DNA of 58,762 nucleotides, from assembly GCA_022447625.1 (NCBI GenBank), contig JAKVAX010000020.1, positions 1 to 58,762 of the forward strand. The letters run 5' to 3'. Positions 10,101 through 17,054 of the stretch are shown here, one piece after another; position 1 is the first letter of the stretch, and each line of letters opens with the position of its first letter. Position numbers and translations under genes: made by a program. This DNA is from Flavobacteriales bacterium (GTDB taxonomy: Bacteria > Bacteroidota > Bacteroidia > Flavobacteriales_D > Sanyastnellaceae). The notes below the pieces were generated by a model that saw only the letters and a program-made list of their open reading frames with translations, searched no databases and was not told the DNA's origin.

Positions 10101-10303
10101 ATCTCCAGGTCCAATTCCGCGCTAGCGAAAACATTACCTACGAGCTTTACAGCACAACAGGTCAACTACTAACTAGTGGTCAAACTAATGGTACGATGCT
10201 TCGTATCCCGACAGATAGTTATGCGGCGGGTCAGTACATTCTTCATCTGAAGAATGGGACTCAGGCATTGACGAAAACCGTAGTCTTCGTTAAAGAGAAG
10301 TAA
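7124..10303 (+). CDS. Second secreted vanadium-haloperoxidase/PAP2-family enzyme, T9SS type A cargo
   Basis: A 1059-residue paralogue of the preceding gene with a clear signal peptide (MKRTLLLLFVLLFAQPMFTSAQ). The catalytic domain is closely similar and keeps the motifs K429-x6-RP, S537-G-H539 and R602-x5-H608-x3-D. It has only about three Ig-like repeats against about five in the upstream copy, which accounts for the shorter length. It ends with a T9SS type A-like sorting domain (SSVFPIPT...AAGQYILHL), in which the usual YPNP is FPIP. The tandem arrangement and matching catalytic domains indicate local duplication followed by divergence of the repeat region. One copy of the 17-bp TTCCGC-loop-GCGAAA repeat lies in the sorting-domain region and is read as FRASE. 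Halide specificity cannot be told from sequence. Confidence 0.88.
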   Translation: MKRTLLLLFVLLFAQPMFTSAQETIAHTWNEVLIDAIRADFARPTVHARNLFHSSVLMYDAWAVYDDQASTYFLGNTLGGFEVPFAGVAMPEDIDAAREEAISYATYRLLTHRFQFSPGADEILESLDETMMDLGYDTEFTDTDYEMGPPAALGNYLAEMMIAFGLQDGSNEGSDYTNSYYLPVNDPLDMTGPGNPNIDDPNRWQPLEVPEFIDQGGNPFTDTPPFLSPEWGNVVPFALADSVMTQYERDGFNYNVYHDQGPPPFIDTLGTREGDEFYRWGFSMVTVWQSHHDPNDETLWDISPASIGNVESLPTSFDQYETFYNFFDGGDAGEGHDINPATGEPYIPQFVKRADYSRILAEFWADGPDSETPPGHWFTILNYVNSHPMLEKRWRGQGPELDDLEWDVKTYFTLGGAMHDAAVTAWSVKGWYDYIRPVAALRFMADRGQNTDPDLPSFNPAGIPLIDGLIELVSEDDPLAGLGGINVGKIKFYTWRGPDFIPEPETDYAGVGWILAENWWPYQRPTFVTPPFAGYVSGHSTFSRAAAEVLTFMTGDPFFPGGIGEFQCEQNEFLVFEEGPSEDVTLQWATYRDASDQCSLSRIWGGIHPPADDVPGRLMGIEIGLHSFIHANEFIEAGLPRVAAVTPSTNVVNTLMDGMQMTIDIMFDQDMDQMGVPTIEFSDENASSVLTPSSGIWLDNMTYSVIYDISLLAVDLGSIDMTITEAPNAEGELSIPHTEEDVFIIDMIVPALMASSSDQTLINEDFAGNEIEFDFEFSELMDAESLLNLTFDDAEVASVFANAEGEWLTPTIWRASFETVDTDLELDGVAWSIETATDLAGNPIEATSDVTEILIDTKAPELSLILPSLNPLTETAVGEATFDLLFVFDEAIDTETDLTFTLEGGQINQTVSSVDESWQNPFNFLATFDVELFDPVTTTVDINVLGPTDLVGNPLVLLTVEDAFDVDFTVIGIDESSLAESSVFPIPTVIGQDLQVQFRASENITYELYSTTGQLLTSGQTNGTMLRIPTDSYAAGQYILHLKNGTQALTKTVVFVKEK
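10114..10130 (+). repeat. 17-bp interspersed repeat, copy 1 (GCTA loop)
   Basis: ATTCCGCGCTAGCGAAA inside the second haloperoxidase-like gene. Imperfect inverted repeat TTCCGC-GCTA-GCGAAA with one C-A mismatch; the same sequence recurs at 30406, 35948 (reverse) and 37535. Confidence 0.8.
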
Positions 10304-10306
10304 AAA

Positions 10307-11098
10307 CTAGAGCACAAACTTGAAGCCTAAATTGATGTCTAGGCGACTGGTATTGTTGTGCAGATCTCCACGGTTGATCAGTTTACTGTAATCAGCGCCA
10401 ACAAAGATTCCTACCGGAGTCACCACCTCTGCAGCAAAGTGGAAGAAATGCGGGTGCGGATAATCAGGATCATCAATTCCGTAGCTCAAGGCCACTGGCT
10501 TCGCGAAGGGCATGGAGAAATCAGACTGAGCGTGAAGGATTAAAAAGCGCGTGAGTAAGACGTCAGCGAATATCGTCGGACCGGAAGCGATATACCAACC
10601 ATGCGGTTCATTGGATATAAGGCCTGTTTCAACTGAATCTTGGTAGAGGTAACTCGTACCGGCGAAGTAGTCATTGAAATTGAACCCCGCAGCAACCACC
10701 AGACGATCTCGAGCTATGAAGTTCCAACCAAACCCATGCCATCCAATGATGCCATTGGAAAGGCTGGAACTCTCGCTGCGATAATAACTCTCACCGTCAT
10801 CATTGACCACGTCATCCGCGATATAGAGGAGATCGGTCAGCAGTTTATAATTGAGGCTATAACGTCCTTCACCCCACCCAAAATGGGCCGTGCGGATATT
10901 GACATCGACGTTATAAATCTGTAGATCATGCACTTCTTCTCGAGGAGCACCTGGGTTCTTCACTGACGAAGACTTTACCATGGCACCTATGTACAGATAC
11001 CCATCATAGGAGTCTCCGATATAACCGAAGTCTTGTAAAGTCTGGCTGTAGATCGCGTTCGCCAAAAGCAAACCAACAGCCATCAAGAGCAAACGCAT
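10307..11098 (-). CDS. Predicted outer-membrane beta-barrel protein, unknown function
   Basis: A 263-residue protein with a signal peptide (MRLLLMAVGLLLANAIYSQ). The mature part is made of alternating hydrophobic/polar stretches ending in an aromatic-rich strand with a terminal hydrophobic residue (DINLGFKFVL), typical of outer-membrane beta-barrels. No family was recognised. It lies 6 nt downstream of another predicted outer-membrane protein on the same strand, so the two are probably co-transcribed. It converges with the second haloperoxidase-like gene with only 3 nt between the stops; no terminator hairpin was seen in that gap. Confidence 0.7.
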   Translation of the reverse strand: MRLLLMAVGLLLANAIYSQTLQDFGYIGDSYDGYLYIGAMVKSSSVKNPGAPREEVHDLQIYNVDVNIRTAHFGWGEGRYSLNYKLLTDLLYIADDVVNDDGESYYRSESSSLSNGIIGWHGFGWNFIARDRLVVAAGFNFNDYFAGTSYLYQDSVETGLISNEPHGWYIASGPTIFADVLLTRFLILHAQSDFSMPFAKPVALSYGIDDPDYPHPHFFHFAAEVVTPVGIFVGADYSKLINRGDLHNNTSRLDINLGFKFVL

Positions 11099-11104
11099 GA
11101 TGAA

Positions 11105-12091
11105 TTAGTTAAGCGTCGCCGGACGAGTGGTTTTCACCAGGGTAATGCTGAGTCCACCATTCATGAACCATCCCATATACGGGTTGTACCCAACCTCCAT
11201 GGACGTAGCCATACCAAACTTCTTTCCGGTGAGCGTGCGCTTTTCAAATTGGTAGAGGTTGTACCCCAGACGGAAACCAAGCGATGCGAAGCTTTGCACC
11301 TCTTTCAAATCATCAGTGATGTCTACAGTGTCCTCCCCTTCTTCGACGTCTAGATGCGTGATCCTATTCCTAGGCACCAACAACACGTCGAGATAGATAT
11401 CAGACATCGCGGAATTGAACTGACGCCCATGAGTATTCGTATTGATGAAGACATTTGAAGAGCGACGAACGAAAAGTCCGGCATAAACACCAGTAGAAGT
11501 GAGCTCTGTGTATTCGTAAGGGAACTCAAGGTCTTCAATATCAAATGCGTCGCGTACGTTGTAAGCATTCGATTTGCGGAACAATCCGCCACGCACACCA
11601 TACTGACGGTAGCGCTGTGCTGGAACCATAATGAAGGTTTCAATTTCTTCTCGATTTGCCACACGATCACCTGCGGCATTCGTAGAGTAGGTAGTTGCTC
11701 CTTGTTCTACATCCAGCGTTACCTTGGTTGGTTTCGTCTTGAGATTCTTTCCGAAGACGAAGTACCCTCCCAAGTTCAATTCTTGACCCGGACGGTAATC
11801 GCTGAAGTTTATTCTTCCGAACGACACCATGTTGCGGTTGTACTTGAAGTTGATTCCGATTCTTGGAACGGGTTCAACGATTCCCCAAGCCCCCCACGTA
11901 AGCGCCATGGCATCGAGACTTCTCGAATTAATGTCTACTGACATCAACTCCAGATTGAGAATGACTACGGGGTCTTTCGCAGGGTCGTCTGCTTCTACTG
12001 TGTAATTCACTTGCTGTGCTTTTCCAACAAGGAAAGCACAAAGAATGAGAGCGGTGAAAAGAATACGTGTAGCGTTCATCGTGACATTCAT
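11105..12091 (-). CDS. Predicted outer-membrane beta-barrel protein, unknown function
   Basis: A 328-residue protein. Two ATGs are possible (12091 and 12079); the shorter form gives the more typical signal peptide (MNATRILFTALILCAFLVGKAQ). The mature protein has many short amphipathic strands (for example RIGINFKYNRN, LNLGGYFVFG and GMATSMEVGYNPYMGWF), consistent with a beta-barrel. No conserved catalytic motif or named family was recognised. It is the first gene of a likely two-gene unit with the barrel protein at 10307-11098, and it is divergent from the cNMP/AlbA_2 gene. Confidence 0.65.
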   Translation of the reverse strand: MNVTMNATRILFTALILCAFLVGKAQQVNYTVEADDPAKDPVVILNLELMSVDINSRSLDAMALTWGAWGIVEPVPRIGINFKYNRNMVSFGRINFSDYRPGQELNLGGYFVFGKNLKTKPTKVTLDVEQGATTYSTNAAGDRVANREEIETFIMVPAQRYRQYGVRGGLFRKSNAYNVRDAFDIEDLEFPYEYTELTSTGVYAGLFVRRSSNVFINTNTHGRQFNSAMSDIYLDVLLVPRNRITHLDVEEGEDTVDITDDLKEVQSFASLGFRLGYNLYQFEKRTLTGKKFGMATSMEVGYNPYMGWFMNGGLSITLVKTTRPATLN

Positions 12092-12153
12092 TGATTAGTC
12101 TTCACAAAATTCTACCTAAAGGCCGCTGAAGTAAATAAGGCACTTGTCGTATT

Positions 12154-12186
12154 TTGACTACGCCATCCATCTAAGTCCTACATTTG
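12154..12186 (+). promoter_or_regulatory. Promoter with -33 TTG and -7 TACATTTG
   Basis: A TTG at 12154-12156, then 22 nt, then TACATTTG at 12179-12186, fits the Bacteroidota primary sigma consensus. The -7 box ends only 3 nt before the ATG at 12190. The predicted transcription start therefore coincides with the start codon, implying a leaderless mRNA. Confidence 0.65.
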
Positions 12187-12189
12187 CGT

Positions 12190-13086
12190 ATGCAAAAACT
12201 AGAGCGTTCAACATTTGACCAAGCGATGGAGGCTTCCGTACTTAACGCACTATCTGAAGAGAAGCGATCTGCCCTTTACGAGATTCACGAAGTGTGGACC
12301 TTGAGCCGCAACGAAGAGGTATTCAAATCGCATCAAGAAGGGAAACGACTATTTGTTGTTTCGAAAGGCTGCTTCAAGCTATTCTTGAAAAACGGAAAAG
12401 TGAAAACGCTCAAAACAGGTCAGCTTTTCGGTGAGGTGGCCGCGTTAACTGAGAATGAACGCCTTGGCTCGGCTACAGGAGGAGATGACATTTCCCAAGT
12501 GATCACCTTCGAAAAAAGTAAGCTCGAAACCCAAGGGCTTATCCCTTCAGACTCCAATCCTTCATTGCTTCGTTTGTTGTTCCAAAACACGGTGAACTAC
12601 CTCCATGAATTGCTTGACAACAGCACTGAAACCTTGATTCAACGAGGGGAAGATGAACAACTAGAGTTCAAAGAAGGAGGCCACAATCCTAACATCATCA
12701 AATCAATCGCAGCTTTCCTGAATACACAGGGAGGAACATTACTCATCGGGGTGAATGATGCGGGAGAGGTCATTGGCGTTCCTGATTATTCCAATCAAGC
12801 GGCAGATAAATACGACCAAGATTTCCAAAACCTCATCCGTGAGAAACTGGGTACTGACGCCATGCCTTTTGTGCACTTCTGTCACTCCTGTTTTGAAGGC
12901 AAAGGGGTCTACCGTATTGATGTGGTTCCATCTGATCGTCCGATCTACGCCTTTACTGGAAAAGGAACTTCAGGTGAAAGCTTCTTCATTCGATCGGGCT
13001 CAACCAACCAACAGCTTGGTTTCGGTGCAGCCTTGCATTACATCGCTCGCAGATTCCCTGCTGAACTTCTTCGCGTAAATGACTGA
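12190..13086 (+). CDS. Cyclic nucleotide-binding domain fused to AlbA_2 (Schlafen-like) domain
   Basis: A 298-residue cytoplasmic protein starting MQKLERSTFD. A TTG six bases upstream is in frame but lies in the -7 box. Residues about 30-130 look like a CRP-type cyclic nucleotide-binding fold with the phosphate-cassette-like FGEVAALTENERLGSATG; the arginine usual for cAMP binding is not at a clear canonical position, so the ligand is uncertain. Residues about 155-275 match the AlbA_2/divergent AAA-4 family (EQLEFKEGG, then AFLNTQGGTLLIGVND, then FFIRSGSTNQQL), which occurs in putative nucleic-acid-binding or Schlafen-related proteins. No helix-turn-helix follows the cNMP fold, so the AlbA_2 part may be the effector. 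It overlaps the next gene by 8 nt. Confidence 0.8.
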   Translation: MQKLERSTFDQAMEASVLNALSEEKRSALYEIHEVWTLSRNEEVFKSHQEGKRLFVVSKGCFKLFLKNGKVKTLKTGQLFGEVAALTENERLGSATGGDDISQVITFEKSKLETQGLIPSDSNPSLLRLLFQNTVNYLHELLDNSTETLIQRGEDEQLEFKEGGHNPNIIKSIAAFLNTQGGTLLIGVNDAGEVIGVPDYSNQAADKYDQDFQNLIREKLGTDAMPFVHFCHSCFEGKGVYRIDVVPSDRPIYAFTGKGTSGESFFIRSGSTNQQLGFGAALHYIARRFPAELLRVND

Positions 13087-14299
13087 TCTCGATTTGATCG
13101 TAGTTGGTGCCGGAGCCGCAGGAGTTTTCGGAGCCATTCGTTGTGCAGAGGTACATCCTTTGGCTAAGATTCTAATCCTTGAAAAGGCGAAAAGACCCCT
13201 AGAGAAGGTCAAGATCTCAGGGGGTGGACGTTGCAATGTGACACACGGCATCTTTGACCCAAGGGAGCTTTCTAAATTCTATCCACGTGGTCAACGTGAG
13301 CTTTTAGGGCCATTCAACACCTTTATGACAGGAGACATGATGGGTTGGCTCGGCGAACGAGGTGTGGAGACAAAGATCGAAGACGACGGTAGAGTATTTC
13401 CCATTTCCGACGATAGTCAAACAATCATAGACTGCTTCATGAAAGAGCTGAGAGATCGAAAGATTGAGCTCAGAACTAGCAGTGGAGCCGCAGACATTGT
13501 GCCTAAAGATGATCATTGGGAAGTGACAACTTCTGAGGCTACTCTGACCACGAAGAAACTCTTCTTTACTGCCGGTTCTAGTCCTGCAGCCTGGAAGATG
13601 CTTCATGGGCTGGGTCTACCAATGGTGGATCAAGTGCCTTCGCTTTTCACTTTTAATATAAAGTCAGCGGTCATTGATGGTCTTATGGGACTAAGCGTTC
13701 CCAGTGCAGAAATTAAAATCCCGGGAACCAAGTTGAATGATCATGGTCCTCTGCTTATCACCCACTGGGGATTGAGTGGCCCAGCAATCCTTAAGACCAG
13801 TGCTTGGGGAGCACGAGATTTGCATGAGCGCAACTATCGATTCGACGTAGTTGTGAACTGGACCATGGATCAAGAATCGACCATCGATGACTGGATCACA
13901 GATCAACGAACTCGATTCGCAACACGCAGTGTGGCTTCTACGGTATACCCAGAGATTCCAAAACGTCTTTGGCACCAAATGGTAGATGACGCTGGTGTTC
14001 ATGTCGGGAACTGGGCCGATCAAAACAAGCGTAACCTAGAACACCTCAAACGGAACATCATCTCATGCACACTCGAGGTCAACGGTAAGAGCACCTTTAA
14101 GGAGGAATTCGTAACCGCTGGAGGTGTAGAGTTGAGAGCAGTGAATTTCAAATCTATGGAGTCAAAAGACTTCCCTGGTTTATATCTGGCTGGTGAAGTG
14201 CTAAACATAGACGCAGTGACCGGAGGATTCAACTTTCAAGCAGCTTGGACATGCTCCTGGATTGCTGGTACTTCTATTGCCAATTCCCTGCTCGATTAA
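13079..14299 (+). CDS. HI0933/BaiN-like FAD-dependent flavoprotein oxidoreductase
   Basis: A 406-residue soluble flavoprotein. The N-terminus has a Rossmann FAD-binding motif (VVGAGAAGVFGAI), followed by the family signature KISGGGRCNVTH at about residue 47. The C-terminus carries a second FAD-contacting segment (LAGEVLNIDAVTGGFNFQAAWTCSW). Length and motifs fit the HI0933/YhiN/BaiN family, a conserved group of NAD(P)/FAD oxidoreductases whose cellular substrate is mostly unknown. The ATG overlaps the end of the cNMP-AlbA_2 gene by 8 nt, so translation of the two is probably coupled. Confidence 0.9.
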   Translation: MTDLDLIVVGAGAAGVFGAIRCAEVHPLAKILILEKAKRPLEKVKISGGGRCNVTHGIFDPRELSKFYPRGQRELLGPFNTFMTGDMMGWLGERGVETKIEDDGRVFPISDDSQTIIDCFMKELRDRKIELRTSSGAADIVPKDDHWEVTTSEATLTTKKLFFTAGSSPAAWKMLHGLGLPMVDQVPSLFTFNIKSAVIDGLMGLSVPSAEIKIPGTKLNDHGPLLITHWGLSGPAILKTSAWGARDLHERNYRFDVVVNWTMDQESTIDDWITDQRTRFATRSVASTVYPEIPKRLWHQMVDDAGVHVGNWADQNKRNLEHLKRNIISCTLEVNGKSTFKEEFVTAGGVELRAVNFKSMESKDFPGLYLAGEVLNIDAVTGGFNFQAAWTCSWIAGTSIANSLLD

Positions 14300-14348
14300 A
14301 CCTTCTTCCTTTCAGCAAGTCCTATTAGCGATAAATCTGAAAGACACT

Positions 14349-14768
14349 ATGAAGAAAATGATGATGATGCTACTTGCTGGATTCTTGGCAATCGGGGCAA
14401 GCGCACAAGAAAGCAAAGACTGTTCTGAAAAGTGCAGCAAAGAAGATCGACGAGCGAACGCAGAAGAGCGTCGCGAAAGACGTCGCGCAGAAACGATCGA
14501 AGCTCTTCAACTCACAGAGACACAAATTGTACAGTGGGATGAAATCCACGAAAATTACCGTCCGGAGCGCAAGAAGATTAAGGCGGAAGCTAATGACGAT
14601 CGTGAAGCGCGTCATGAAGAAATGAAGGCTCTGCGTGAACAGATGGGTACAGAGATTGATCAGATATTGACTCCTGATCAGCGCAAAACATGGGCTACTA
14701 TGAAAAAAGACAAGGAAGCGAAGCGCAAGCACCGCCGAGATGTTGACCCAACCATACCACGGCAATAA
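14349..14768 (+). CDS. Small secreted LTxxQ/Spy-like protein
   Basis: A 139-residue protein with a signal peptide (MKKMMMMLLAGFLAIGASAQ). The ATG at 14349 is chosen over an upstream in-frame start that overlaps the flavoprotein gene. The mature part is strongly charged and helical. It has an LTETQIVQWDEI segment and later LTPDQRKTW, matching the two LTxxQ-like motifs of Spy/CpxP-type periplasmic proteins, which act as chaperones or metal/stress sensors. Early cysteines (DCSEKCSKEDRR) could bind metal or form a disulfide. The neighbouring arsenic operon makes a metal-stress role conceivable, but a terminator separates them. Confidence 0.75.
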   Translation: MKKMMMMLLAGFLAIGASAQESKDCSEKCSKEDRRANAEERRERRRAETIEALQLTETQIVQWDEIHENYRPERKKIKAEANDDREARHEEMKALREQMGTEIDQILTPDQRKTWATMKKDKEAKRKHRRDVDPTIPRQ

Positions 14769-14816
14769 TCAGCAACGGCAGAACGCTGCCGAATCATGAT
14801 ATACAGGTTAAAAGAA

Positions 14817-14841
14817 AAGGTCTCCTTGAGGAGACCTTTTT
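14817..14841 (+). terminator. Rho-independent terminator
   Basis: Stem AAGGTCTCC / GGAGACCTT with a TTGA loop followed by a T run. It lies 48 nt after the LTxxQ protein stop and separates it from the arsenic operon. Confidence 0.85.
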
Positions 14842-14947
14842 GTTTCAGTTTAGCCACGAGTCTCTTGTTCAGACCTTAGCTCAGGATAAAGATTCGAATG
14901 TTAAGTTTTCGTTGCAATACGACATATGACCTATTCTTCCCATCGTT

Positions 14948-14967
14948 ATATTGTAATATTGCAATAT
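14948..14967 (+). promoter_or_regulatory. Candidate ArsR operator palindrome
   Basis: Inverted repeat ATATTG-N8-CAATAT, with a further ATATTG in the spacer. It reaches into the arsR start codon. Location and symmetry fit autoregulation by the dimeric ArsR repressor; binding itself is inferred. Confidence 0.55.
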
Positions 14968-15295
14968 GGGAATTACGAAGACTGAAGGGTTCAGTACGGA
15001 TATCCTCCGTAAAGTGACTTTGATGAAGAGCTTGGCTCATCCAGCGCGCCTCGCGATTGTAGAGCATTTATTAGCTACACCAAACTGTATTTGTGGAGAC
15101 CTTCAAGATGTAGTTGGACTCGCACAACCTACCATCTCTCAGCATCTGAAAGAGATGAAAAACGCGGGATTAATTGAAGGTACCGTGACCGGAAGTCGCG
15201 TTTGTTACTGTATTAACGAGCATACCTTTCAAGAACTCGCTGACTTCTTTAACGAGCGCTCTGAGCATTTCGCTGAACGTAACAAGTGTTGTTGA
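14966..15295 (+). CDS. arsR: ArsR/SmtB-family transcriptional repressor
   Basis: A 109-residue winged-helix protein. The DNA-recognition helix region reads LAQPTISQHLKEMKNAGLIEG, a standard ArsR pattern. CICGDL at about residues 36-41 sits where the classic arsenic-sensing Cys-x-Cys pair (ELCVCDL) is found. Other cysteines occur in CYC and at the very end (NKCC) and may add metal ligands. It is the first gene of arsR-arsC-acr3: arsC overlaps its stop by one base and acr3 follows with a 1-nt gap. A palindrome overlaps its start codon, suggesting autorepression released by As(III). Confidence 0.9.
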   Translation: MGITKTEGFSTDILRKVTLMKSLAHPARLAIVEHLLATPNCICGDLQDVVGLAQPTISQHLKEMKNAGLIEGTVTGSRVCYCINEHTFQELADFFNERSEHFAERNKCC

Positions 15296-16011
15296 TGAAA
15301 ACGTTCACACTCTCCATCATTCTTATCTCATCGCTGTTCGGGATTTCAGAATATTGCGACGAATCTCCCACTACAACCAATGAAGACAAAAAGATGAAGC
15401 TCTTCCCACAGATTGAAGAAAGAATCTCTTCCCTCATCGCAGAACAGGATCAGATTGAAGAGACACGCAAAGACGAACTGCAGGAGCTGGCAGACTTCAT
15501 TTCTGAAAAAAGGCAGAATAACGAGCCTGTTGACTTGACCTTTATTTGCACACACAATAGTCGTCGTAGTCACCTCAGTCAAATCTGGGCTTCAACTGCG
15601 GCTGTCTATTATGAACTGGGCGGTATCTCAACATTCTCAGGTGGAACAGAGGCAACCGCTTTCAATATTCGCGCAGTGAATGCGCTACGCAAAGACGGTT
15701 TCAAGATCTCAGACGCACAGGGAGACAATCCTAACTACGAATTACAGATTTCTCCTGAAGGGCCGTCAATGGTTTGTTTCTCCAAGAAATACACCGATGA
15801 ATCAAACCCTCAAAGTGGGTTCATTGCTATTATGACCTGCTCACATGCCGATGAGAGTTGCCCTATCGTCTATGGAGCGGAAGCGCGTTTCCCTATCCAA
15901 TACATTGACCCAAAAGTTTCTGACAATACTGATAAAGAAGACTCCACCTACTTCGCTAGAAGTCATCAGATTGGAAGAGAAATGCTGTGGTTGATGTCTC
16001 GTGTGAAGTAA
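15295..16011 (+). CDS. arsC: Arsenate reductase / low-molecular-weight phosphatase-like, with N-terminal hydrophobic extension
   Basis: A 238-residue protein if read from the ATG overlapping the arsR stop (TGATG). The catalytic P-loop is FICTHNSRRSH, with the reactive Cys and the Cx5R arginine of the LMW-phosphatase/ArsC fold. Further cysteines (MVCFSKK, MTCSHADESC) could serve the disulfide relay, and the aspartate loop is likely IDPK. The usual family N-terminus corresponds to the internal Met at 15394 (MKLFPQIEER). The extra 33 residues (MKTFTLSIILISS...) look like a signal peptide or membrane anchor without a proper lipobox. Either translation starts at 15394 and the enzyme is cytosolic, or a membrane-targeted form exists. 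Role: reduction of As(V) to As(III) for export by the next gene. Confidence 0.85.
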   Translation: MKTFTLSIILISSLFGISEYCDESPTTTNEDKKMKLFPQIEERISSLIAEQDQIEETRKDELQELADFISEKRQNNEPVDLTFICTHNSRRSHLSQIWASTAAVYYELGGISTFSGGTEATAFNIRAVNALRKDGFKISDAQGDNPNYELQISPEGPSMVCFSKKYTDESNPQSGFIAIMTCSHADESCPIVYGAEARFPIQYIDPKVSDNTDKEDSTYFARSHQIGREMLWLMSRVK

Positions 16012-16012
16012 A

Positions 16013-17041
16013 ATGACAGAGCGTCGATCGATACAGGGGTTTGAGAAACACCTCACTTGGTGGGTACTGCTGTGTATCGCCCTTGGTATTGGTATCGGTA
16101 AACTCGCCGGCGATCAGATTCAAGGCATTGCCGAACTTGAAGTATACCATGTGAACATCCCAATAGCGATGTTGATCTGGGCTATGATCTTTCCGATGAT
16201 GGTACAGATTGATTTCTCTTCCATCAAAAACCTGAAGTCTAATTCAAAGGGTATTGGATTGACCGTTGTCATCAACTGGTTGATCAAACCATTTTCGATG
16301 GCGTTGATCGCTTGGCTATTCTTTGACTTCATCTACGAAGGGCTGATCGATGATACCACCGCCAATGAATACATCGCTGGTGCCATCCTTTTAGGTGCAG
16401 CACCATGCACTGCGATGGTTTTTGTGTGGTCTTACTTAGCGGAGGGAAATCCGAACTACACCTTGATTCAAGTGTCTGTCAATGATCTGATTATGGTTTT
16501 CGCTTTTGTTCCAATCGTTCGACTCTTGTTGGGTATCACTTCCATCGAAACACCATGGAATGTGTTGATCACGAGCACCATTGCCTTTGTAGTGATTCCA
16601 TTAACAGCGGGCTATTTAGCCAATATGTACATCCTGAGAACGCAAGGGGCGGAATGGTTGAAAGAGCGATTCATTCCCAAGCTCAAGCCGGTTTCAATCA
16701 TTGCCTTACTCAGCACATTGATTCTACTCTTTGCTTTTCAAGGCGAGAAGATTCTGAATGATCCACTGGCTATTCTATTAATTTCCATTCCCTTGGCCAT
16801 TCAAACCTACTTGATCTATTTCGCGGGATGGCTCGGGGGGAAGTTCTTGAAACTGCCTTACCAGACCTGCGCACCTGCAGCCATGATTGGTGCGAGCAAT
16901 TTCTTTGAATTGGCCGTTGCTGTTGCCATTGCCTTGTTCGGATTGGAATCCGGAGCCGCGTTGGTCACCGTAGTCGGCGTGCTCATAGAAGTGCCGATTA
17001 TGCTTTCACTCGTTCGCATTTCCATGAACCGCCGGTACTAG
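16013..17041 (+). CDS. acr3: ACR3-family arsenite efflux permease
   Basis: A 342-residue integral membrane protein with about ten hydrophobic segments. It contains GAAPCTAMVFVWS at about residues 123-135, including the conserved Cys essential in ACR3 transporters, and a downstream GASNFFELAVAVAIALFG segment also typical of the family. It exports arsenite, the product of the upstream reductase, across the inner membrane using proton motive force (family knowledge). Start ATG is 1 nt after the arsC stop, so it is the last gene of the arsenic operon. Confidence 0.93.
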   Translation: MTERRSIQGFEKHLTWWVLLCIALGIGIGKLAGDQIQGIAELEVYHVNIPIAMLIWAMIFPMMVQIDFSSIKNLKSNSKGIGLTVVINWLIKPFSMALIAWLFFDFIYEGLIDDTTANEYIAGAILLGAAPCTAMVFVWSYLAEGNPNYTLIQVSVNDLIMVFAFVPIVRLLLGITSIETPWNVLITSTIAFVVIPLTAGYLANMYILRTQGAEWLKERFIPKLKPVSIIALLSTLILLFAFQGEKILNDPLAILLISIPLAIQTYLIYFAGWLGGKFLKLPYQTCAPAAMIGASNFFELAVAVAIALFGLESGAALVTVVGVLIEVPIMLSLVRISMNRRY

Positions 17042-17054
17042 GTGTCTTTTATTC

